Part shown: positions 1 to 5,499 of the stretch, in pieces | Layout of the letters: each line of letters begins with the position of its first letter | Position numbering within the stretch: position 1 is the stretch's first letter | Assembly: GCA_025356925.1 (NCBI GenBank) | Contig: JANXQE010000143.1 | Coordinates: 1 to 11,254, forward strand | Reading direction: 5' to 3' | Origin: Limisphaerales bacterium | GTDB lineage: Bacteria > Verrucomicrobiota > Verrucomicrobiia > Limisphaerales > UBA8199 | DNA: 11,254 nt | The notes under the pieces: model-generated | What the model was told of the DNA's origin: nothing | Databases searched by the model: none | What the model saw: only the letters and a program-made list of their open reading frames with translations | Made by a program: the position numbers and the translations under genes

Positions 1-13
1 GCTGCCCATTGGT

Positions 14-406
14 CTACTCCCCGACGTTTACGTTACGATTCAGCTCCAAGCAAATCCTCCTCGTCTCTTCCTCAGGCGACCGCATCTCTAAAGGTCCACA
101 AGGCACGGTACTTAACATCCAATTGATCTTATGTAACGATGCTCCCGGGTCGATCTGCATTTGATCTCGAATCAGGAATACGAAATCATTCATCGATCCG
201 AGTACGCTTCGATTTGTATTCCGCGCGAATTGGACTTCCTTCATCTGCTCCAACTCACGTCCAATGACGGAAAGTGAAAGTTCGAAAGAGTTCAGCATCT
301 CCTCGAGAGCAAGTAGAAATCTTTCCCAGAGTCTATTTGCAGTCTTGAGCTCCACCACTACGGATAGCAGAGTACGCTCATTCGTGAGCATAACAAATGA
401 CTGGCG
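14..406 (-). pseudogene. DUF6933-like protein, N-terminally truncated remnant
   Basis: The first ATG (389-391) opens a 125-codon frame ending in TAG at 14-16. The protein carries stretches I associate with the DUF6933 family: NERTLLSVVV near the start, NRSVLGSMNDF in the middle and TPCGPL-like VPCGPLEMRSPEE near the end. The function of that family is unknown. Full-length members, as I recall them, are about 160-180 residues and begin with a region containing a W-x-A/V-N-L motif, which is absent here. The resemblance continues upstream of the ATG (in-frame RQSFV, from about 406) with no start codon and no Shine-Dalgarno sequence in front of either point. Further upstream the frame runs into the 3' end of the TIM-barrel gene. 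This suggests that the N-terminal third was lost in a rearrangement with its junction at about 406-427. A functional short protein starting at the ATG is the alternative. The family call is from memory of its motifs. Confidence 0.55.
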
Positions 407-426
407 GCCGGAGTTGAAGGAGTTAT

Positions 427-1299
427 CTAAATGGCCGCCAGCACCCCGCGCATGTAACCGAAGGATTCGATCACCCCGGCCAGGGGATCGTTTTCTTTCG
501 CCTCATACTCGAGGCCAACGTGAAAGGCATATCGGAGCTCCACCAAGGTCTTGAGTACGCCGACAATATCGATGGCCCCCAGACCAACCTCGATAGGCTT
601 GCCTTCGGCAGTCGCCTCGGTGACATCTTTGATGTGGAAATCATAGAGGCGGCCGATGCATTGATGGATGACCTCAACCGGGTCTTCACCCAACCTTACA
701 GTGTGCCCGACGTCGATGCAGAGGCCCATACGGGGATCGCGATCTTTGACCAACCGCAGCACGTCCAGGGGTGATGGATACTTTTTGTCCCCAGGCCCGT
801 GGTTATGAATGGCGATGCGGAGGTTATACTGCTTCGCCAGTTTCTCGACCGTGTCGAGCGCGTCGATGTCCGGGCTGCAAACAATCGTTGGCATGCCCGC
901 GTCCCTGGCATATTCGAAAAAACCTCGGGTTTCTTCCTCGTTATTTTTCATGTACATCACGCCGCCGCTCACCAACTCCAGACCCCCTGCTTCGATTTTC
1001 AGGCGCGCTTCCTGTCGCTCTGCAGGCGTGCTCTTGTACGGCAGGTGAACATCCTTCAAAGAAATAAAGCCGGCTCCCGCCTGTTTGGTCATCGCCATGG
1101 CCTGGTAGAGCGTGAATTTTCGGAAAGTGTATGAGGCCAGGCCCAGCTTCAGCCCATCGTAGGGCGCTCGTTGCGGTTTAGTAACGCTGGCCGTCAGGGT
1201 CCGGGGAGGTGCAACGATGGCCAGGGCGGTTGAACCGAACAAGCTCGCTTTCAGAAAACGGCGGCGATCCAGGCGCGCAAAGGGTTTTGTGTGTTTCAT
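427..1299 (-). CDS. Tat-exported sugar phosphate isomerase/epimerase-like TIM-barrel protein
   Basis: A 290-residue protein of the xylose isomerase-like TIM-barrel (AP endonuclease family 2) superfamily, probably acting on a sugar or sugar acid outside the cytoplasm. Its substrate cannot be read from the sequence. The N-terminus is a twin-arginine signal: DRRRFLKAS (residues 11-19), then a hydrophobic stretch and a likely cleavage site near residues 36-40. Barrel-end residues that usually bind a divalent metal or substrate are visible: HNHG (165-168), DVGH (196-199), FHIKD (221-225) and GLEYE (262-266). The frame is open up to an ATG at 1381-1383, but that start would put 28 unrelated residues in front of the Tat signal. 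The ATG at 1297-1299 has a GAGAGAG Shine-Dalgarno sequence 7 nt upstream and is preferred. Many Verrucomicrobiota and Planctomycetota carry numerous paralogues of such exported proteins. The C-terminus (SFGYMRGVLAAI) looks complete. It is downstream of the aldo/keto reductase, 228 bp away, on the same strand. Confidence 0.88.
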   Translation of the reverse strand: MKHTKPFARLDRRRFLKASLFGSTALAIVAPPRTLTASVTKPQRAPYDGLKLGLASYTFRKFTLYQAMAMTKQAGAGFISLKDVHLPYKSTPAERQEARLKIEAGGLELVSGGVMYMKNNEEETRGFFEYARDAGMPTIVCSPDIDALDTVEKLAKQYNLRIAIHNHGPGDKKYPSPLDVLRLVKDRDPRMGLCIDVGHTVRLGEDPVEVIHQCIGRLYDFHIKDVTEATAEGKPIEVGLGAIDIVGVLKTLVELRYAFHVGLEYEAKENDPLAGVIESFGYMRGVLAAI

Positions 1300-1306
1300 A
1301 GCGTTT

Positions 1307-1313
1307 CTCTCTC
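1307..1313 (-). promoter_or_regulatory. Ribosome binding site of the TIM-barrel gene
   Basis: On the minus strand this reads GAGAGAG, 7 nt before the ATG at 1297-1299. It decides between this start and the upstream in-frame ATG at 1381-1383, and it places the Tat motif 11 residues from the N-terminus, where it is expected. Confidence 0.5.
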
Positions 1314-1405
1314 GAAGCCATTCCAACCCCAAATGCTCACGGTGTCGAGCGAAGAACCGACGACGTAACGTCGGATTCACCAAAGGCGAATCAACGCGGA
1401 AGGCT

Positions 1406-1422
1406 GAGATCCGAGATCCGAA
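1406..1422. repeat. GAGATCC/CCGAA motif, inverted partner of the TTCGG tract
   Basis: This holds two tandem copies of an ATCCGA unit (ATCCGAGATCCGAA at 1409-1422). Its reverse complement, TTCGGATCTCGGAT, matches the beginning of the TTCGG tract at 1475 (TTCGGATTTCGG) in 11 of the first 12 bases. The two blocks could therefore be the ends of one element with a centre of about 52 nt. Confidence 0.45.
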
Positions 1423-1473
1423 TTGGGAAGGATCGATCCGTGCCCCGGAAAATATACCACGATGGTTTTTCTG

Positions 1474-1530
1474 CTTCGGATTTCGGCCTTCGGACTTCTT
1501 TCGGCGTTCGGCCTTCGGGTTTCGGATTTA
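1474..1530. repeat. TTCGG-rich low-complexity repeat tract
   Basis: A run of about 57 bp made almost entirely of TTCGG cores spaced 6-8 bp apart (TTCGGATTTCGGCCTTCGG and so on, ending in TTCGGATTTA). It has no coding character and abuts the aldo/keto reductase. The reductase stop codon (TAA, 1528-1530 on the minus strand) is made of the last bases of the tract. I recall similar TTCGGATTTCGG tracts scattered between genes in PVC-group genomes, but that cannot be confirmed from one window. Confidence 0.6.
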
Positions 1531-2427
1531 ATCTCCGGGTACGAGCTCCGCAGCCGCCGCATTCGATCTCACCTGATCGGCATCCTTGCATCCCGGAATC
1601 ACGGCCGAAACGAGCGGGCTCTTGAGGCACCAGGCCAAAGCCCATTGCGCCATAGGGATACCGGCTGGGACTTCAGTCCTCCTGATCCGCTCGACTTCAG
1701 CCAGGTCGCGGTCAACCTTGTCGGCGTCAAACGAACCTCGCACTTCCGTTACGGGGAACTTCGTGCCGGGGCTGTACTTGCCGCTCAACAGACCACTGGC
1801 CAGCGGGACGCGGGCGAGAATACCGAGCTGGTCGCGTTGTGCGTGCGAGAAGTAAAGCTGCTCGGGTCGCCGGTCCAGGCGGTTGTAGATGACCTGCAGG
1901 GCTTCGGCGCCGACCTCGCGCGCCTGACGCGCCTGCCACTCGCTCCCTTTGCCCAAAATCGAGATGCCCAGGTGCCCGATCTTGCCGGCGCGCTGTTGTG
2001 CGGCGAGCATCTCCCACAGTGCCGCATCCTGGAACAGGGCATCGGAGCCGGAGTGAAACTGGTATAGATCGACCCTGTCGACGCGCAATGCGCGCAGGGA
2101 TCCTTCCAATTGCGCTAACACGTCGGCGGCGGAAAACCTGTCGTCGCGGCTCATAAACCCGTTGAAGTGATGGCCAAATTTGGTGGCGACAATCCAGTGC
2201 GATCGGTCATGTCGGCTCAGGTAATCGCCGATCCGGCTTTCCGAAAGGTGATCCCCATAGCACTCCGCTGTATCGATCAGGTTGATGCCGGAATCTCTGC
2301 CCTGATCGAGAATCGCATCGACGTCCGGCTGGGAATACTCGCGGCCCCATTCGCCGCCGAATTGCCAAGTACCGATCCCGACCACCGAGACGCGAAGGCC
2401 CGTGCTGCCCAGAATGCGATAGCGCAT
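1528..2427 (-). CDS. Aldo/keto reductase
   Basis: A 299-residue NAD(P)H-dependent aldo/keto reductase, expected to reduce aldehydes or ketones (or oxidise sugars) in the cytoplasm. It opens with the family's typical MRYRILGSTGLRVSVVGIGTW. The catalytic tetrad can be assigned as Asp52 and Tyr57 (in IDTAECYGDH), Lys83 (VATKFG) and His125 (LYQFHS). The late cofactor-binding block is also present (SAVIPGCKDADQVRSNAAAA). The sequence stops seven residues after that block, at ELVPGD. Related enzymes usually continue for 10-25 more residues, and here the stop lies inside the TTCGG repeat, so the C-terminus may have been clipped. All catalytic residues remain. An AAGG seven bases before the ATG is a plausible ribosome binding site. 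The neighbouring exported TIM-barrel protein suggests carbohydrate metabolism, but the substrate is unknown. Confidence 0.9.
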   Translation of the reverse strand: MRYRILGSTGLRVSVVGIGTWQFGGEWGREYSQPDVDAILDQGRDSGINLIDTAECYGDHLSESRIGDYLSRHDRSHWIVATKFGHHFNGFMSRDDRFSAADVLAQLEGSLRALRVDRVDLYQFHSGSDALFQDAALWEMLAAQQRAGKIGHLGISILGKGSEWQARQAREVGAEALQVIYNRLDRRPEQLYFSHAQRDQLGILARVPLASGLLSGKYSPGTKFPVTEVRGSFDADKVDRDLAEVERIRRTEVPAGIPMAQWALAWCLKSPLVSAVIPGCKDADQVRSNAAAAELVPGD

Positions 2428-2514
2428 GCCCCAACCTTAGCCCACGCGTGCCGTTGTGTCTCGTGTTTCGTCGCTCGCCATGAACCGCGAACGGAAAGTC
2501 CGCCCTCACCCCGG

Positions 2515-2535
2515 CCCTCTCCCCCGAGGAGAGGG
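2515..2535. repeat. CCCTCTCC-CCCGA-GGAGAGGG hairpin
   Basis: A perfect 8-bp stem (CCCTCTCC 2515-2522, GGAGAGGG 2528-2535) with a 5-nt loop, preceded by CCCTCACCCCGG. The arrangement CCCTCACCC-GGCCCTCTCCC...GGGAGAGGG is a palindrome I recall as dispersed between genes in many Gram-negative genomes. No T tract follows on either strand, so it is read as a dispersed repeat and not as a terminator. Confidence 0.6.
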
Positions 2536-2559
2536 AGAAGCGTTCTGGCACATTTGTCG

Positions 2560-2705
2560 TTCATGGTCCCAATGCATGTGCGACCGCAAATTGAGGCTCT
2601 CCATGAACCGGAGCCAGGATGCCGAAGGTTTTGGAGTGCGCCAGTTCTGTGGCGCTTTGGTGAGGCGTCGAAAGCGGCGCAAGACCGCCGCACTCCAAGA
2701 CGCTG
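2560..2705. repeat. Palindromic intergenic repeat, copy A
   Basis: First copy of an imperfect direct repeat. It starts TTCATGGTCCCAATGCATG (2560-2578) and ends CCGCCGCACTCCAAGACGCTG-like at 2685-2705. It contains a short inverted repeat, TTCATGG (2560-2566) with CCATGAA (2601-2607). It also contains a long one with perfect 10-bp ends, TTGGAGTGCG (2631-2640) with CGCACTCCAA (2689-2698). The latter extends imperfectly inward through CGCTTT/AAAGCG to a loop near TGAGGCGTCG. A single-stranded copy would fold into a hairpin of about 28 bp. Confidence 0.7.
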
Positions 2706-2732
2706 GCGCGGCTGACCGGGCCTCCTGTCCGA

Positions 2733-2881
2733 TTCATGGTCCCAATCCATGCGAAAAATCGAAAGGAGGCTTTCCATGAACCGCACCCGGGATGCCGAAG
2801 GAGTTGGAGCTGCCAGTGGCCTGGCGCGCCTTGGACTCCACGGCCGAGAGCGGCGCGGAACCGCCGCACTCCAAAACGCTG
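2733..2881. repeat. Palindromic intergenic repeat, copy B
   Basis: Second copy, offset by 173-176 bp from the first. It starts TTCATGGTCCCAATCCATG (2733-2751), has TCCATGAACCG and GGGATGCCGAAGG in the same places, and ends CGCCGCACTCCAAAACGCTG (2862-2881). The short inverted repeat (2733-2739 with 2774-2780) keeps the same 34-nt spacing. The left arm of the long palindrome has decayed (GTTGGAGCTGCC instead of TTGGAGTGCG), while the right arm is intact, so copy B looks older or less constrained. Confidence 0.65.
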
Positions 2882-2997
2882 TGCGAGGAATGAACGAGGG
2901 GCTTCGCGCGGGTTCCGGGTCCCCATCCAAACGCACGCGCGGAAGAACGCTATCGATGGAGCTTGCGAAACGGATTTCCTGCCGAGCCCAGGGGCTT

Positions 2998-3528
2998 TCA
3001 GCAGTCTTTACGTGGCCTTGTTAAGTCAAACCGCGCCGAGAGGCGGCGGCCGAAGCCTGCCAGAAGCCAGCAGGATAGCACCATAAGCAGACTGTTCTCG
3101 GCCAATTTGCGGCAGATGAAGACTTCGCCGGCACCGCAGCCACAATCGAACTTCACGGCGCAGAGGGCGATGTGTTGGAGGTCGGAGATGGCCAACGCGC
3201 GCTTGAGAACCACCAGGGTGAACGGGACCAGCATCAGCAACAGCAACAGCGCCGACCCACGAACTGCCACTCCGACCAAGAGCAACAGGCCGCAAAATAC
3301 CTCGAACCAGGGCAGCCCCGCGGCGATGGAGTTCAGGACCAATGAATTGGTGGTGAAATCGTATTGCCGGACCAGTTTGAGGAATGCCTCGGGATGCAGC
3401 GCCTTGGACAGACCCAGGTACACGAATAGCACACCGAGGATCCAGCGGCTCGCCACGCCCGCGTAATCAAGCCAATTGCGGACTGGCGCCGGCGGCGGCA
3501 CTGCAAGTGTCGTAATGTCGGGGTTCAT
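2998..3528 (-). CDS. MauE/DoxX-family redox-associated membrane protein
   Basis: A 176-residue inner-membrane protein with about four hydrophobic helices (roughly residues 27-43, 68-88, 91-109 and 145-161), as expected for the MauE/DoxX superfamily. MauE is needed for maturation of methylamine dehydrogenase, probably in disulfide formation. Other members act in quinone- or sulfur-linked redox chemistry. The diagnostic block is DCGCGAGEVFIC before the last helix, with Cys129, Cys131 and Cys139. It resembles the CGCFG motif of MauE-type proteins. A further Cys (79) lies in the second helix. The start ATG overlaps the rhodanese stop in an ATGA (3525-3528), so translation is probably coupled. The location next to a periplasmic rhodanese and a DUF1573 protein points to envelope thiol or sulfur chemistry. 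The actual partner is unknown. Confidence 0.8.
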   Translation of the reverse strand: MNPDITTLAVPPPAPVRNWLDYAGVASRWILGVLFVYLGLSKALHPEAFLKLVRQYDFTTNSLVLNSIAAGLPWFEVFCGLLLLVGVAVRGSALLLLLMLVPFTLVVLKRALAISDLQHIALCAVKFDCGCGAGEVFICRKLAENSLLMVLSCWLLAGFGRRLSARFDLTRPRKDC

Positions 3529-4190
3529 TTGGCGACTCCCGAATTACCGCTCGTGGCCGACGGCGGTTCGCGCCGTTGTCCGCTATTGCGCTGGCCGGTT
3601 TCAATCGGCAGGCGGGTGGTACTCCACTCGTCAAACCCTCCGGCATAAACCAACAGCCGATCCTTTGGCACACCGGCGTCGCGCAGGAAAATCGCCGTCT
3701 GCTCGCTGTCCTCACAACTGCCGCCTTTGCAGTACACAACGATGTTCACGGCTCCCTGGCATGCGGGCAGCACCACGGCCAGGTAGTTCTCCGGATGGTA
3801 GTGGTCGAGCTGATACGCTCCCGGGATGTGGCCCGCCTGGTAGTGTTCGTCATCGCGGGCATCCACGAAGATCACGCCGGCGGACTGCTGCGCCTCGGCG
3901 AAGAGTTCTGCGACCTGGTTGCTTGTGGCAAGTTGTAGGCCTTCGCCGCGGAATTGTGTGTCCAGAAGCTGCGCTGCCGCCAGGCCGTTCGTGGCTGACG
4001 CGCCGCCGACCGACCGGGAGGCGGCCAGGGCGCCGCCGGGCGAATAGTTACGGGTGAGCTTCAGTCCACGTGGCGAAAGGGCATTCGAGGCGAATGCCAC
4101 CAGGGCCCCGACAACCCCGACCAGAAGCGTCTCCAGCAAAACGTTTCTCACAGACCGGTTTGTGGTCGCGCCGGGATTGTTGCTCTCCAT
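3525..4190 (-). CDS. Membrane-anchored rhodanese-like domain protein
   Basis: A 221-residue protein with one transmembrane anchor (about residues 17-37, VLLETLLVGVVGALVAFAS) and then a single rhodanese domain (about 85-197), probably facing the periplasm. Rhodaneses carry sulfur as a persulfide on a catalytic cysteine. Domain landmarks are VIFVDARDDEHYQAGHIPGA (106-125, close to the CDC25/rhodanese consensus) and the active-site loop VVYCKGGSCEDS with Cys154 as the predicted catalytic residue. YAGGFDEW follows (182-189). A second cysteine, Cys159, lies five residues later in the same loop, where an intramolecular disulfide is conceivable. The C-terminal 20 residues are polar and probably disordered. 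The start is 33 bp after the DUF1573 stop and has no strong Shine-Dalgarno sequence. The 3' end overlaps the MauE/DoxX gene. Confidence 0.87.
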   Translation of the reverse strand: MESNNPGATTNRSVRNVLLETLLVGVVGALVAFASNALSPRGLKLTRNYSPGGALAASRSVGGASATNGLAAAQLLDTQFRGEGLQLATSNQVAELFAEAQQSAGVIFVDARDDEHYQAGHIPGAYQLDHYHPENYLAVVLPACQGAVNIVVYCKGGSCEDSEQTAIFLRDAGVPKDRLLVYAGGFDEWSTTRLPIETGQRNSGQRREPPSATSGNSGVAK

Positions 4191-4223
4191 TCGCCGGTCT
4201 GGCGCGGGCGTACTCCGCCAGCC

Positions 4224-5423
4224 TCAGCGCGTGGCCTGCGCACTCACGGCGGGGTTGGCAGCGCCAGACGCTGTCGGCGCCGACGGTTTGGGCACCGTCG
4301 GTTGGACGGTCACCGGGCGGGGCACTTGGGAAATCGGAACGCGGATTTCCGGCATGCGGGGTTGGCTTGATTTCAGCGTCAGAGTGATTGGCTGTCCTGA
4401 GGGCAGCTCTAACCCGTCCGGAAACGTAAGCAGCGCCTGGAAAATTCGGCCCGGCTGGACTTCTTTGATTTGGACCTCGACACCGGGGATGTTCACGGCC
4501 GGATCGTTGAGAATCAAAGCGTTGGTGCTGTTGTTTTGAATGGTAACTGTTGTCGGAGCCTTGGCCTTCAACGGACCTTGCGGGAGTGTAATCCGCGGCG
4601 GCATGATCGAAATGACCGGCTGAACGATAACCCAGAAGGGCACCTCCAAAGTGGGCGTTTTGGACGAGGATGTCTTGAGAGTGACTTTTCCCTGAACGTT
4701 GCCCGTGTTCAGTTCGCCGACCGAAGCGATCGTAACCTGAAACTCTTTGCCTGGCTGGTTCGTGATGAGCGCGATGCTGAACGACGGGTTACTGCACTCC
4801 GGCGAAGACACGGTTAACGGCGCGTCCAGGTGGTTGATGATGCGCACTGAAGCTGAAGCCTGGGACGCATCGGGGGTGAGGTTGATCACCGTGTTCTGTG
4901 GCAGCAATTCGATGGGCTTCCAAATCGCGCCTTTGAGCTGCAGGACGGTGACCGGTTTCTGCTTTTCATTAGAAGTTACAGAAATTGTCTTGAACACCTG
5001 TCCATTGAAGTGCGAGCTGTTGAATTGTATGGGTACCATGCCGGTTTCTCCCGGCATGACTTTTCGGCTCCAATCCCCGGCGGTAGTGCAGCCACAGGAA
5101 GGCTGAACATTGCTCACCTCGAGCGGCTGATCGCCTGAGTTGGTGAACACGTAACTATACTTAACCAGCTCGCCAGCCTCGACTTTGCCAAAATCGTAAA
5201 TCGGTGTGGCAAACTGAATCCTGGGGCCCAACACCGCCGCCTCTGCCGCAATGGGCGCCGCAATGGGCGCCGCAACGGGCGCCGTGACAGGCGCCGTGAC
5301 AGGCGCCGCTGCGCGAAGCGCGGGAGGCGCGGGAGGCGCGGGGGGGGTGTCCACGCCGCGACCCGCAGTCGCCCCCGCAAACGTTAACAATACCGAAAAA
5401 AAAGTCCTCGTAACTGTATGCAT
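4224..5423 (-). CDS. Secreted DUF1573 domain protein with Ala/Pro linker
   Basis: A 399-residue exported protein. Residues 1-20 form a Sec signal peptide (hydrophobic FFSVLLTFAGATA, cleavage likely after Ala20). Residues 24-62 are an Ala/Pro/Val linker containing APVTAPVTAPVAAPIAAPIAA. A DUF1573 domain follows (about 68-165) with the family hallmark PSCGCTTAG; its cysteines are Cys110 and Cys112. The rest, about 170-375, looks like further beta-rich, Ig-like repeats (for example SVRIINHLDAPLTVSSPECSN and TTVTIQNNSTNALIL), ending in a Pro/Ala/Thr-rich tail. The biochemical role of DUF1573 is not established. The fold is Ig/ASPM-like and periplasmic. AGAGAAATT in front of the ATG gives a weak ribosome binding site. 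It is first of three closely spaced genes leading into the rhodanese and the MauE/DoxX-like protein, and lies 76 bp downstream of the monooxygenase. Confidence 0.88.
   Translation of the reverse strand: MHTVTRTFFSVLLTFAGATAGRGVDTPPAPPAPPALRAAAPVTAPVTAPVAAPIAAPIAAEAAVLGPRIQFATPIYDFGKVEAGELVKYSYVFTNSGDQPLEVSNVQPSCGCTTAGDWSRKVMPGETGMVPIQFNSSHFNGQVFKTISVTSNEKQKPVTVLQLKGAIWKPIELLPQNTVINLTPDASQASASVRIINHLDAPLTVSSPECSNPSFSIALITNQPGKEFQVTIASVGELNTGNVQGKVTLKTSSSKTPTLEVPFWVIVQPVISIMPPRITLPQGPLKAKAPTTVTIQNNSTNALILNDPAVNIPGVEVQIKEVQPGRIFQALLTFPDGLELPSGQPITLTLKSSQPRMPEIRVPISQVPRPVTVQPTVPKPSAPTASGAANPAVSAQATR
5248..5307 (-). repeat. Five tandem 12-bp repeats coding the Ala/Pro linker
   Basis: Five contiguous 12-bp units on the plus strand: GCAATGGGCGCC twice, GCAACGGGCGCC once, GTGACAGGCGCC twice. 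On the coding strand each unit encodes a four-residue APxA/T-type period in the linker of the DUF1573 protein. Because the unit is a multiple of three, gain or loss of copies would alter linker length without a frameshift. A run of eight C residues (coding strand, 5340-5347) lies 32 bp upstream in the same gene. Confidence 0.85.
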
Positions 5424-5499
5424 AATTTCTCTGTCTTAGGCTACAATATCGCAAAAAACAAAACGGAAGCAAAGCCCATTTTCGCCGGTGCATTAGCCA

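Larger units (their letters stand above)
1300..1527. other. Intergenic region with repeat-derived sequence
   Basis: This is the 228-bp gap between the aldo/keto reductase stop and the TIM-barrel start. It holds the TTCGG-rich tract, a tandem GAGATCC-type motif and a small perfect inverted repeat, CCGACG-N6-CGTCGG, at 1357-1374. The inverted repeat has no T tract on either strand, so it is not a convincing terminator. An AT-rich patch at 1450-1457 gives TATATT on the minus strand (1451-1456), a possible -10 for the TIM-barrel gene, but no acceptable -35 is found 16-18 bp upstream. No small ORF here looks like a gene. Confidence 0.5.
2428..2997. other. Long intergenic region filled by repeats
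   Basis: About 570 bp without a credible gene between the MauE/DoxX-like gene and the aldo/keto reductase. Several frames are open, but they run through palindromic repeats and resemble nothing. It contains, from left to right, a CCATGAACCG motif (2478-2487), a CCCTCTCC/GGAGAGGG hairpin (2515-2535) and two ~175-bp imperfect direct repeats (2560-2881). The remaining segment (about 2882-2997) has no feature I recognise. A short AGCCC/GGGCT palindrome just beyond the MauE/DoxX stop has only a 2-nt loop and no T tract, so I do not call it a terminator. Confidence 0.6.

Noticed and set aside
1300..1383. Upstream ATG (1381-1383) as the start of the TIM-barrel gene
   Set aside because: It would place 28 unrelated residues before the Tat signal. 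The ATG at 1297-1299 has a GAGAGAG ribosome binding site at good spacing.
1423..2067. 214-codon open frame on the plus strand
   Set aside because: It lies antisense to the aldo/keto reductase, whose catalytic residues are all recognisable. The translation resembles nothing and begins inside the TTCGG repeat region.
2277..2936. Open frames of 110-220 codons on both strands through the intergenic region
   Set aside because: They run through the two palindromic repeats and show no protein-like pattern, signal or ribosome binding site.
2985..2996. AGCCC-AG-GGGCT palindrome just past the MauE/DoxX stop as a terminator
   Set aside because: The loop would be only two bases and no T tract follows on the minus strand.
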